From Planctomycetota bacterium (GTDB lineage Bacteria > Planctomycetota > UBA8108 > UBA1146 > JAJFFE01), in NCBI GenBank assembly GCA_020425835.1, contig JAGQRC010000161.1, forward strand, positions 1 to 7,438: a DNA stretch of 7,438 nt, read 5' to 3'. How positions within the stretch are numbered: the first letter of the stretch is position 1; the number at the start of each line of letters is the position of its first letter. The translations under genes were made by a program, and so were the position numbers. A model generated the notes under the pieces. That model was not told where the DNA came from. It did no database searches and worked only from the letters and a program-made list of their open reading frames with translations. This document shows positions 1 through 5,939 of this stretch, one piece after another.

Positions 1-79
1 GGAGGCCGTTGCCGCAGTCGAGGTCCCCGCCGTCGAAGCTCGCGTCGGGGGCATGGGTGTGGGAGGGGACGGGGTCCAT
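1..79 (-). CDS. TusA-like sulfurtransferase, partial (N-terminal 26 residues only)
   Basis: The gene starts with ATG at 79-77 on the minus strand and runs off the left edge, so only 26 codons are visible. They read MDPVPSHTHAPDA, then SFDGGDLDCGNGL. The second block resembles the first strand and catalytic-Cys loop of TusA/SirA-fold proteins (a D-x-x-x-L-x-C pattern leading into helix 1). The conserved Cys (residue 22) is followed by Gly-Asn rather than the Pro-x-Pro of classical TusA. TusA proteins carry sulfur as a Cys persulfide between partner proteins in the cytoplasm. The start lies 7 bases past the DsrE-family stop, with no clear Shine-Dalgarno, so translation may be coupled to that gene. 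The family call rests on a short stretch plus operon context; the rest of the gene lies outside the window. Confidence 0.66.
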   Translation of the reverse strand, partial: MDPVPSHTHAPDASFDGGDLDCGNGL

Positions 80-86
80 CGGCGGG

Positions 87-449
87 TCAGTAGCTGACGC
101 AGGGGCTGCCGTCGGAGAGGAACTCGACGAGCTTCGCGCCGCCCACGACGGTGGCGCCGGAGATCAGCGCCGCTTCGTCCAGTCCTCGCTTCTTGAAGCA
201 CGGGGAGCAGACCCAGATCTTCCCTCCCGCCTCGACGAAGCCGGCCATCAGATCCGCGAGCGGGGCGAATCCCTCCTCGTGGATGTCATCGGCGTACCCC
301 TTCTCGGCGAGCCGAACGCCCTCGATGCTCAGGAACACCAGGGTGTCGAGATCGGAGGCGACAGCGGCGTTGGCGACGACGAAGGCGACGGTCGCCTTGT
401 CGCAGTCGTTCTTCGAGCAGGTCAGACTCACACAGAACTTCCGAGCCAT
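87..449 (-). CDS. DsrE-family sulfur-trafficking protein
   Basis: This 120-residue protein has the usual length and layout of small single-domain DsrE/DsrF/TusD-like proteins. An N-terminal strand is followed by the helix with KATVAFVVANAAVASDL (about 18-34), then the strand TLVFLSIEGVRLAEKGYAD (36-54), GFAPLADLMAGFVEAGGKIWVCSPC (60-84) and a C-terminal ISGATVVGGAKLVEFL segment (96-111). The C81-x-P-C84 pair after the third strand sits where the family's sulfur-accepting Cys is found; other cysteines are at 6, 11, 16 and 117. Family members bind or pass on persulfide sulfur in the cytoplasm, often in multimers and with TusA partners. A good ribosome binding site (GAGAGGA, about 7 bases before the ATG) lies inside the end of the upstream gene, only 3 bases away, which indicates one operon. 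The physiological sulfur donor and acceptor are not shown. Confidence 0.9.
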   Translation of the reverse strand: MARKFCVSLTCSKNDCDKATVAFVVANAAVASDLDTLVFLSIEGVRLAEKGYADDIHEEGFAPLADLMAGFVEAGGKIWVCSPCFKKRGLDEAALISGATVVGGAKLVEFLSDGSPCVSY

Positions 450-452
450 GGC

Positions 453-1031
453 TCAATCCTCTCGTCTACGAATCCAGTATCGCGGCTCTCGGGCCGCGAT
501 CAGGGGGTGTCGGGTCAATCCACACCAGGCGGGAATGTCCCGGGGTGCGCCGGGGTCGGTCGCGCGCAGCTCGAGAACCTGGCGCGGGGCGAGCGCGGTC
601 ATTCTCTTCCGCAGCTCGAGAACGAGATCTCCGCAAGACATGTCGCCGGCGTCCCAATGGGCCGCGATCTCCGCCGGAGACGGTGGTTCGGACGCGAGAT
701 CGGCGAGGGACTCGCTCTCGGGACTCGGGCCCTCGTCGACTCGCTGCCCGAGTTGGGTGTCGGCCCACTCCCACGCTCGACGGTAGCACTCGTGCCGATC
801 GATGTAGCGGCGAACGTGCGACTCGAGATCTCGCGGGTCTCGGCCGAGCCGATCGGACAAACAGGCGAGACAGCAGGGTCGATCCTTGAAACCCGCGGCG
901 TTGTTCACGACCAATTCGCGCGCGTCGACGCGTCGGTCGCACTGATCGCATCGGCTCCCCAACAGCGACTCGAGGGTCGCCAGGAGTTCCCGCGTGACGG
1001 TTTCGTCGTCGGACATCGGAGAGGACCCCAC
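453..1031 (-). CDS. TusA-family sulfurtransferase with N-terminal Cys-pair (zinc-ribbon-like) module
   Basis: The 192-residue product has two parts. The C-terminal part (about 123-192) is a TusA/SirA-like fold: WDAGDMSC with Cys133, helix 1 LVLELRKRM, LAPRQVLELRATDPGAPRDIPAWC and a closing RYWIRR strand. The ATDPGA..DIPAWC signature is characteristic of the family. Gly follows Cys133 where classical TusA has CPxP. The N-terminal part (about 25-90) carries C28-x-x-C31 and C53-C54-x-x-C57 with a later Cys82, which suggests a small metal-binding ribbon; metal binding is inferred. A Ser/Glu/Pro-rich linker (about 99-120) joins the parts. Classical TusA is about 80 residues, so this is a fusion. 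It is the first gene of the sulfur operon. The start is uncertain: GTG at 1031-1029 with a G-run upstream, or ATG at 1016-1014 (MSDDET), which has no clear Shine-Dalgarno. Confidence 0.83.
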   Translation of the reverse strand: MGSSPMSDDETVTRELLATLESLLGSRCDQCDRRVDARELVVNNAAGFKDRPCCLACLSDRLGRDPRDLESHVRRYIDRHECYRRAWEWADTQLGQRVDEGPSPESESLADLASEPPSPAEIAAHWDAGDMSCGDLVLELRKRMTALAPRQVLELRATDPGAPRDIPAWCGLTRHPLIAAREPRYWIRRRED

Positions 1032-1140
1032 AACGGCCCCCGCGGCATGAGCCTCGACAACGCCCGCGACGGGCGACTCGAGTCCGAGCCTCGGCGGCAG
1101 CGCAACACCGGAAGGAAGGAACGGAACGCTCTTGTCACGA

Positions 1141-1171
1141 AGAGGCGCGGAACCGAGGGTTCCGCGTCTCT
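1141..1171. repeat. Long inverted repeat / hairpin, 14-bp stem, 3-nt loop
   Basis: Left arm 1141-1154 (AGAGGCGCGGAACC) pairs with right arm 1158-1171 (GGTTCCGCGTCTCT) around a GAG loop. Thirteen pairs are Watson-Crick. The remaining one (1145/1167) is G-U in a plus-strand transcript but A-C in a minus-strand one. No T-run follows on either strand, so it is not a classical intrinsic terminator, and it lies between divergent genes where a terminator is not expected. It starts about 110 bases upstream of the sulfur operon start. A short competing stem CTCTT/AAGAG (1129-1133 with 1140-1144) shares its left arm. The function is unknown. Confidence 0.7.
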
Positions 1172-1230
1172 CGCAGTCAGCCGTCCGGGCGCGGGAGCGC
1201 CGACACGGACGTGCACGCCGGAGTCCGGCG

Positions 1231-1266
1231 GAGCGAGGCTGGGCCGTGGAGCGAGGCTGGGCCGTG
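1231..1266. repeat. Perfect 18-bp tandem duplication
   Basis: GAGCGAGGCTGGGCCGTG occurs at 1231-1248 and again immediately at 1249-1266 without a mismatch. It lies in non-coding spacer. A third copy is not present. It is most simply a recent slippage duplication; a duplicated binding site is possible but unsupported. Confidence 0.9.
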
Positions 1267-1459
1267 GTGGAGAGCGGGCATCATGCCGCGAGGCTAGATG
1301 CGCAGTGCAGCCGTGTCAATCCTCGGAACTCGCCGTCCTGCGAATCGGGCCTCCGGGGAGGCTGCCGCCGGGGGCGGTGGGGTGGGACGAAACCCTCGCG
1401 GCAGGGGCCACACTCTGCCGCGAAGCTCGGAGACGAGCGCGTTGCTCCTTCTCGTCACG

Positions 1460-1476
1460 CGATTCGTGCATAATCG
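1460..1476 (+). promoter_or_regulatory. Putative promoter -10 region of the Ser/Thr kinase gene
   Basis: CATAAT at 1469-1474 matches the sigma70 -10 consensus in five of six positions and stands out in this GC-rich spacer. No -35 box is well spaced: TTGCTC at 1442-1447 is 21 bases away, which is too far. The -10 lies inside an inverted repeat, CGATT (1460-1464), seven bases, AATCG (1472-1476), which could be an operator. Transcription would begin near 1481, leaving a leader of about 40 bases before the ATG at 1522. This is inference from sequence only. Confidence 0.35.
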
Positions 1477-1521
1477 GCCCGATCCGCCATGACCCCGATG
1501 CCACACCGAGCGACGAGAACG

Positions 1522-3819
1522 ATGGAAAACCCCAGCGACGCGTTCCACTCTCCGCCCGCGACCCAGCCGATCGCCGGTCCGATGATCCCCGATGATCACC
1601 CGCTCGGATCGACGATCGGTCCGTTCCGCGTGGTCGAGAAGCTCGGGGAGGGTGGCATGGGGGTCGTGTTCCTGGCCGAGCAACAGGAGCCCGTCCGACG
1701 ACACGTCGCGCTGAAGGTCATCAAGCTCGGCATGGACACCCGCCAGGTGCTCGCGCGTTTCGAGTCCGAGCGGCAAGCGCTCGCGCAGATGGACCACGCG
1801 CACATCGCTCGGGTCTACGACGCCGGGAAGACGGACGATGGTCGCCCGTACTTCGCGATGGAGCACGTCGCCGGGAACAGCATCCGATCGTTCTGCGACG
1901 AGAGCCAGCTCGGCGTCCGAGAGCGCGTCGGCCTCTTCATCGATGTGTGTCGCGCCGTTCAGCACGCACACCAGAAGGGGATCATCCACCGCGATCTCAA
2001 GCCGGCGAACATTCTGGTCAAGCTCGAGGACGAGCGGCCCGTCGTGAAGGTGATCGACTTCGGCATTGCCAAAGCGCTCCACCCGAGGGACGCGATCACG
2101 ACGCTCTACACGGAGCACGGGGTCATCATCGGAACGCCGGAGTACATGAGTCCCGAACAGGCGGGGTACGGCGCGTCCGACATCGACACGCGAACCGACG
2201 TCTACTCATTGGGCGTCGTCCTCTACGAGCTCCTCACCGGTGCGCTGCCGCACGCGCCGACGAACCTCCGGCAGCAACCGCTCCCGGAGATGCAGCGCAT
2301 CATTCGAGAGGTCGAGCCGACCGTTCCGAGCACCCAGTTGAGCCGCGCGGATGACGACCTCGCCCAACGCTACGACTGCGCCGATCTCGGTACGCTTCGA
2401 CGCCAAGTGCGCGGCGAGTTGGACTGGATCGTGCTCCGCGCTCTCGAGAAGGACCGGTCGCGCCGATACGACACCGCGCACGAGTTGGCGACCGACCTGC
2501 GGCGATACCTCGACGACGAGCCGGTCTCCGCCTCTCCTCCGAGTCGCACCTATCGGGCGCGGAAGTTCATTCGACGACATCGCACCCCGGTGCTCGCAGG
2601 GATCGCATTCCTCCTCGTCCTGACGTCGACCCTGATCGTCACCGCCACCTTCTATCTGCAGACTCGCCTCGCCGAGGGTCGGCTGCAGAAGGAGGTCGAC
2701 AAGTTCGTCGCGACTCACGAGTTCCTCGAGCGCATGCTCGCCTCCGCCGATCCCGCCCGATCGGGACGTGACGTGCGGGTCGTCGAGGTGCTCGATCGGG
2801 CAGCCGACCAGTTGGAGGGCGCCTATGCCGGTGAGCCCGAGGTGTCGATCTCGCTCCGCAACACCTTGGGGCGCACCTATCACGCGCTCGGTGTCGACGA
2901 CAAGGCGCTCGCGCAGCTCGAGCTCGCGCTGTCACACGGACGCCGAGAGCTCGGCGCCGACCACCGACTGACGCTCGAGGCGCTCTCGATCCTCGCCGAG
3001 GTGCGATTGCGGCAAGGCGATTTCGCGCTGGCAGAAACGCTCTACCGAGAGGCTCTTCGAGGAACCCGGATCCACGGTCGACCGATCGACCTCGTCAACA
3101 CGCTGAGCGGCCTCAGTGTCAGCCTCCGGATGCAGTCCAAGCTCGAGGAGGCCGAGCCGCGACTGCGAGAGGCGCTCGACGTCCAGCGGGAGATCGACCC
3201 GCACTCGATCGACGCCGCAGCGTTGATCCACAATCTCGGTCGGCTGGTCGAAGCTCGTGGTGAGATCGAGGAGGCGAGGACGCTGATCGCGGAGTCGCTC
3301 GACGAGTACGTCGGCCAGCTCGGCGCGCAGCATCCCGACACCTTGTTGGTGCGCCGCAACTACGGCGCGGTGCTGGAGCGCGCCGGACTCTATCGAGATG
3401 CCGAAACGCAGTACCGGGAGAGCTTGGCCGGTCAGGACATCGCTCTCGGTCCGGATCACCCCACGACGCTGACGACCGGCAACCATCTCGCGAGCGCGAT
3501 CTGCCGCCAGGATCGTTGGACCGAGGCCGAGCCGATCTACCGAGACATCGTGGAGCGCGGAAGCGCCCGCCTCCCCGCAGACGACTTCTCGCTCTCGATC
3601 TTCCGGCGCGACTACGGCGGCTGCCTCACCGCCCTGGGCCGGTTCGAAGAGGCGGAGGCTCAGCTCCTCCCCGCGACGGCTCGGCTCGCCGCGAAGGTCG
3701 GCGAGACGCACCTCGCCACCCGCAACGCCTACGAGAAGCTCATCCGACTCTACGAACGCTGGGACCGGGAGAGCGACGCGGCCAAGTGGCGAGATCGGCT
3801 CGGCGCTCCCGAGTCCTGA
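1522..3819 (+). CDS. Membrane-anchored Ser/Thr protein kinase with C-terminal TPR domain
   Basis: The 765-residue product opens with a PknB-type kinase domain (about 35-330). It has glycine loop GEGGMG (42-47), VALK lysine 65, HRDLKPAN with catalytic Asp158, DFG (179-181) and GTPEYMSPE (204-212), so it should be active. One hydrophobic segment (about 357-378), preceded by RKFIRRHR, anchors it and should place the kinase in the cytoplasm. The outer part (about 430-765) is a run of TPR units of the long kinesin-light-chain-like type, seen in ELGADHRLTL (476-485), QLGAQHPDTL (599-608) and LGPDHPTTL (642-650), likely a protein-binding surface. This architecture is common in planctomycetes. Targets are unknown. 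ATG 1522 is preferred because the putative promoter gives it a normal leader and MENPSD begins the more protein-like sequence; in-frame ATGs at 1489 and 1498 would add 11 or 8 residues. Neither has a strong Shine-Dalgarno. Confidence 0.93.
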   Translation: MENPSDAFHSPPATQPIAGPMIPDDHPLGSTIGPFRVVEKLGEGGMGVVFLAEQQEPVRRHVALKVIKLGMDTRQVLARFESERQALAQMDHAHIARVYDAGKTDDGRPYFAMEHVAGNSIRSFCDESQLGVRERVGLFIDVCRAVQHAHQKGIIHRDLKPANILVKLEDERPVVKVIDFGIAKALHPRDAITTLYTEHGVIIGTPEYMSPEQAGYGASDIDTRTDVYSLGVVLYELLTGALPHAPTNLRQQPLPEMQRIIREVEPTVPSTQLSRADDDLAQRYDCADLGTLRRQVRGELDWIVLRALEKDRSRRYDTAHELATDLRRYLDDEPVSASPPSRTYRARKFIRRHRTPVLAGIAFLLVLTSTLIVTATFYLQTRLAEGRLQKEVDKFVATHEFLERMLASADPARSGRDVRVVEVLDRAADQLEGAYAGEPEVSISLRNTLGRTYHALGVDDKALAQLELALSHGRRELGADHRLTLEALSILAEVRLRQGDFALAETLYREALRGTRIHGRPIDLVNTLSGLSVSLRMQSKLEEAEPRLREALDVQREIDPHSIDAAALIHNLGRLVEARGEIEEARTLIAESLDEYVGQLGAQHPDTLLVRRNYGAVLERAGLYRDAETQYRESLAGQDIALGPDHPTTLTTGNHLASAICRQDRWTEAEPIYRDIVERGSARLPADDFSLSIFRRDYGGCLTALGRFEEAEAQLLPATARLAAKVGETHLATRNAYEKLIRLYERWDRESDAAKWRDRLGAPES

Positions 3820-3826
3820 TCGATCA
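3817..3826. other. Convergent stop codons embedded in a 10-bp palindrome
   Basis: TGATCGATCA is a perfect palindrome. It contains the plus-strand kinase stop (TGA, 3817-3819) and the minus-strand hybrid kinase stop (TGA, 3826-3824), with four bases between them. There is no hairpin plus T-run between the genes, so each transcript must read into the other gene or end by a factor-dependent route. Confidence 0.9.
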
Positions 3827-4963
3827 GACCGTCGCGGGCAGAGTCCGGATGAAGTCGAGGAGATCGGGAAGACGCCACGGCTTCTCGATGACGCCCTCCG
3901 AACCGACGCGCTCGAGGATCTCCGCCGGGAACCGATGGGGAGCCTCGGTCGAGATCAGGATCTCCAGTGTCGGGTGAGATGACTTCAGCGCGGCGAGCGT
4001 CGCGATCTCCGGCTCCCGCGGCGAGTCCATGCTGATGATCAGTCGACAGACGTCGCCATGGCTCGACATCAGGGACCTGGCCGCCTCGAGCGTTCGCGCG
4101 GGGTACGCCTCGTAACCCAACGACCGCAGCAGAGCGACTCGGCTCGCCAACAGGCTCGGATCATCGTCGACGAGCAGGATTCCGCTCGGATCCGATTCCT
4201 CCAACGTCGATGACCGGGGAGCGAGCAATCCCTCACGGCAAGGAAGGAAGACCTCGAACCGGGTGCCGTTCTCCGGCTCGCCGAGACGAATCTCGCCGCC
4301 CGCTTCCTCGACGATGCGCGCCACTTCCCCCAACCCGACCCCACGCCCCGCCTCGCCCTTCGTGCTGAAGTGCGGTTCGAAGATCCGCTCCCGAATCTCC
4401 GGGTCGACTCCGTCCCCGGCATCCCAGACCGAGATCTTCGTGCAGAACGATCCCCACACGTCGGCGTCCGCGTCCCGAGGGGGAGCGCTCTTCTCGATCC
4501 GGAGCACGACGCGACCACTGCCCGACTGAGCCTCCACGGCATTCTCGAGCAGGTTCATCACGAGCCGCTCGAGCGAGCCGAGTCCGATCCTCACCGCGGA
4601 GTTCTCGTGCTCGTTGAAGTAGTCGAAGCGGAATCCCGGAGGGAGCGACCGCCGATACATGTCGACGAGCGGCTCGAGAACGCGGTGGACCTGGACGTGT
4701 GAGTCGTCGGGTTGAATCTCCGTCCCCAGGATCAAGATCCGTCGGGCCAATCGGCTCGCTCGATGAGCGGCCGAGCGGATCGCATCCAGCGGTTCCGCCA
4801 CATCGCGTCCACGCTCGAAGTCGACACTCGCGACATGACTGCAGTTGACGATCACCCCCAGAAGGTTGTTGAGGTCGTGCACGATCCCCTCGGCCAATCG
4901 ACCGATGTACTGATAGCGACACGCGGTTTCGTTCGACTCTGGACTCGGCACCTCTGCGCCCAT
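3824..4963 (-). CDS. Soluble hybrid histidine kinase (HisKA-HATPase-receiver) with Ser at the receiver phospho-site
   Basis: The 379-residue product has no membrane segment and no recognisable sensor domain. The phospho-acceptor helix begins at about residue 17, with GRLAEGIVHDLNNLL and His29 in the HDxNN form of the NtrB-like class. The ATPase domain shows an N box LVMNLLENAVEA (134-145), G1 DAGDG (181-185), F box FEPHFSTK (195-202) and G2 GRGVGLG (206-212). A receiver domain follows (about 261-379) with the acidic cluster D266-D268, Ser/Thr at 338-339 and Lys361 in EKPW. At the end of strand 3 it reads LIISMDSP, placing Ser311 where the acceptor Asp should be; Asp313 is two residues on. The receiver may therefore not take phosphate. 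ATG 4963 is chosen for its GGGAGG ribosome site 4 bases upstream; a TTG at 5023 would add 20 uncharacteristic residues. It diverges from the response regulator gene and converges with the Ser/Thr kinase. Confidence 0.92.
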   Translation of the reverse strand: MGAEVPSPESNETACRYQYIGRLAEGIVHDLNNLLGVIVNCSHVASVDFERGRDVAEPLDAIRSAAHRASRLARRILILGTEIQPDDSHVQVHRVLEPLVDMYRRSLPPGFRFDYFNEHENSAVRIGLGSLERLVMNLLENAVEAQSGSGRVVLRIEKSAPPRDADADVWGSFCTKISVWDAGDGVDPEIRERIFEPHFSTKGEAGRGVGLGEVARIVEEAGGEIRLGEPENGTRFEVFLPCREGLLAPRSSTLEESDPSGILLVDDDPSLLASRVALLRSLGYEAYPARTLEAARSLMSSHGDVCRLIISMDSPREPEIATLAALKSSHPTLEILISTEAPHRFPAEILERVGSEGVIEKPWRLPDLLDFIRTLPATV

Positions 4964-4972
4964 GCGACCTCC
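4964..4972 (-). promoter_or_regulatory. Ribosome binding site fixing the hybrid kinase start
   Basis: Read on the minus strand, GGGAGGTCGC precedes the ATG at 4963-4961. This is the strongest Shine-Dalgarno match seen in the window, and it argues against the longer frame starting with TTG at 5023. Confidence 0.65.
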
Positions 4973-4994
4973 CAGCGCTCGACGAGCAGGCCAC

Positions 4995-5023
4995 GTGTTA
5001 GAGGAGATTCCGCGCGTATGCAA
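4995..5023 (-). promoter_or_regulatory. Putative sigma70-like promoter of the hybrid histidine kinase
   Basis: On the minus strand, TTGCAT (5023-5018) and TAACAC (5000-4995) are separated by 17 bases, the ideal spacing. Each hexamer matches its consensus only partly. Transcription would start near 4988, about 25 bases before the ATG at 4963, and would exclude the TTG at 5023 as a start. This is a low-strength prediction from pattern and spacing only. Confidence 0.33.
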
Positions 5024-5327
5024 CCTTTCGGTGACCTACGGCGCGTTTCACGAGATCCTCACGAGTTCGCAGGATCGAGACTCGGCACGACGACCCGAGA
5101 ACTCCCTCCATCTCCATACGCGCTTTCCGATGGGGGTTTGTATGCAGTGAGGTGGAATGCACGTGTTCGTCGTCCCAATGCACTGGACCACCCAATGACG
5201 ACACGACCGGCACGACGACGATGGCCTGGACGAGTTACTGCGCCGAGCCGATATCGAAGATAGACTCCTTGGAGTTTCCGACTGGAGTTCCTGTGCCCGC
5301 CGCGTTCCGCTGACGGACAGAGCACAA

Positions 5328-5939
5328 ATGCCTACGAGCCGAGGACGCTCGATCTTGGTCGTCGACGACGACGCCGGATTCGGGTCCAGCGTCTGCGCCG
5401 TGCTGGAGTCGGCGGGATATCGCGCGCGATACTCCACGTGCGCCCGAGAAGCCACCGCGATCCTGGACGCGGCCGAGAGTCGTCCGGATCTCGTCATCGC
5501 CGACGCCTACCTTCCCGGTGAGCACCCTCTCCACTTCCTTCGTGCGATCCGTGATCGACCGAGCGTTCCGACGATCGTGGTGACTGGCCGGCCGACGGTC
5601 GACGTCGCCGTCTCTGCTTTCCGCGGCCGTGCGGTCGACTTCCTCACGAAACCGGTCGATCCGGAGCAACTGATCGCTGCGGTCGAGCGAGCCACCGGTG
5701 AGTCCGGATCCCATCGAGGTCCCGACCTGAGCACGCTGAGCACGCGCGAGCTCCAGGTTCTCGACTCCATCCTCGCGGGCCGATCGATCGCCGAAACGTC
5801 CAAGCAGCTGTTCATCAGCCCCCACACGGTGAAGAACCACCTGAAGGCGATTCACCGAAAGCTCGACGTCAGCACTCGGGTGGAGCTTCTGTCACTGTTC
5901 GTGGATCGAGCGTCTCCGAGGCATCGGCCCGGGTCTTGA
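5328..5939 (+). CDS. NarL/FixJ-type response regulator (receiver plus LuxR HTH)
   Basis: The 203-residue length is standard for this family. The receiver (about 7-124) has every key residue: acidic cluster D13-D15, phospho-acceptor Asp59 in LVIADAYLPG, Thr86 in VVTG and Lys108 in TKP. The LuxR/GerE-type helix-turn-helix (about 134-190) shows LSTRELQVLDSILAGRS, then ISPHTVKNHLKAIHRKL, whose TVKNHL part is the DNA-recognition helix. Phosphorylation of such proteins usually promotes dimerisation and DNA binding. It is the only DNA-binding output seen in this window. It lies divergent from the hybrid kinase and upstream of a second histidine kinase on the same strand, so either could be its phosphodonor. 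ATG 5328 is the first start directly before the receiver; the upstream GGACAG is a weak ribosome site. Its target genes are unknown. Confidence 0.94.
   Translation: MPTSRGRSILVVDDDAGFGSSVCAVLESAGYRARYSTCAREATAILDAAESRPDLVIADAYLPGEHPLHFLRAIRDRPSVPTIVVTGRPTVDVAVSAFRGRAVDFLTKPVDPEQLIAAVERATGESGSHRGPDLSTLSTRELQVLDSILAGRSIAETSKQLFISPHTVKNHLKAIHRKLDVSTRVELLSLFVDRASPRHRPGS

Larger units (their letters stand above)
1032..1521. other. Divergent spacer between sulfur operon and Ser/Thr kinase
   Basis: No convincing gene lies in these roughly 490 bases. Long open frames cross it on both strands, but they are antisense extensions of neighbouring genes with Arg/Gly/Pro-rich translations. The spacer holds a long inverted repeat (1141-1171), a perfect tandem duplication (1231-1266), a short palindrome GGCAT-C-ATGCC (1277-1287) and a probable kinase promoter (around 1469-1474). 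No good sigma70-like promoter for the minus-strand operon was recognised. Confidence 0.6.
4964..5327. other. Divergent spacer between hybrid kinase and response regulator
   Basis: No convincing gene lies in these roughly 360 bases; the short open frames on both strands lack a ribosome site or recognisable product. By eye it is less GC-rich than the flanking genes, as expected for a regulatory spacer. It contains a probable minus-strand promoter (4995-5023), two AATGCAC copies (5156-5162 and 5177-5183), two CCCAATG copies (5174-5180 and 5191-5197), and an ACTCC-TT-GGAGT inverted repeat (5264-5275) followed by a second TGGAGTT (5283-5289). No confident plus-strand promoter was recognised. Confidence 0.55.

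Noticed and set aside
9..1595. Very long plus-strand open frame (528 codons) across the sulfur operon
   Set aside because: It is antisense to three recognisable sulfur-trafficking genes. Its translation is Arg/Gly-rich without any domain, and it runs into the kinase start. High GC content makes such frames common.
1294..2118. Minus-strand open frame of 274 codons opposite the Ser/Thr kinase N-terminus
   Set aside because: It is the mirror of the conserved kinase domain. The translation is rich in Asp/Glu/Arg/Leu with no motif, and there is no ribosome site; it is a shadow of the real gene.
2206..2883. Minus-strand open frame of 225 codons inside the kinase gene
   Set aside because: It is antisense to the kinase C-lobe and TM region, has no recognisable domain, and is explained by GC-rich codon bias.
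2932..3711. Minus-strand open frame of 259 codons opposite the TPR region
   Set aside because: It is antisense to clear TPR repeats, and its own sequence shows no family signature.
4964..5023. TTG-initiated 20-residue N-terminal extension of the hybrid histidine kinase
   Set aside because: The ATG at 4963 has a far better ribosome site, and the probable -35/-10 elements overlap the extension.
4998..5213. Minus-strand open frame of 71 codons in the divergent spacer
   Set aside because: It has no recognisable product or ribosome site and overlaps the probable hybrid kinase promoter. It cannot be excluded as a small gene, but nothing supports it.
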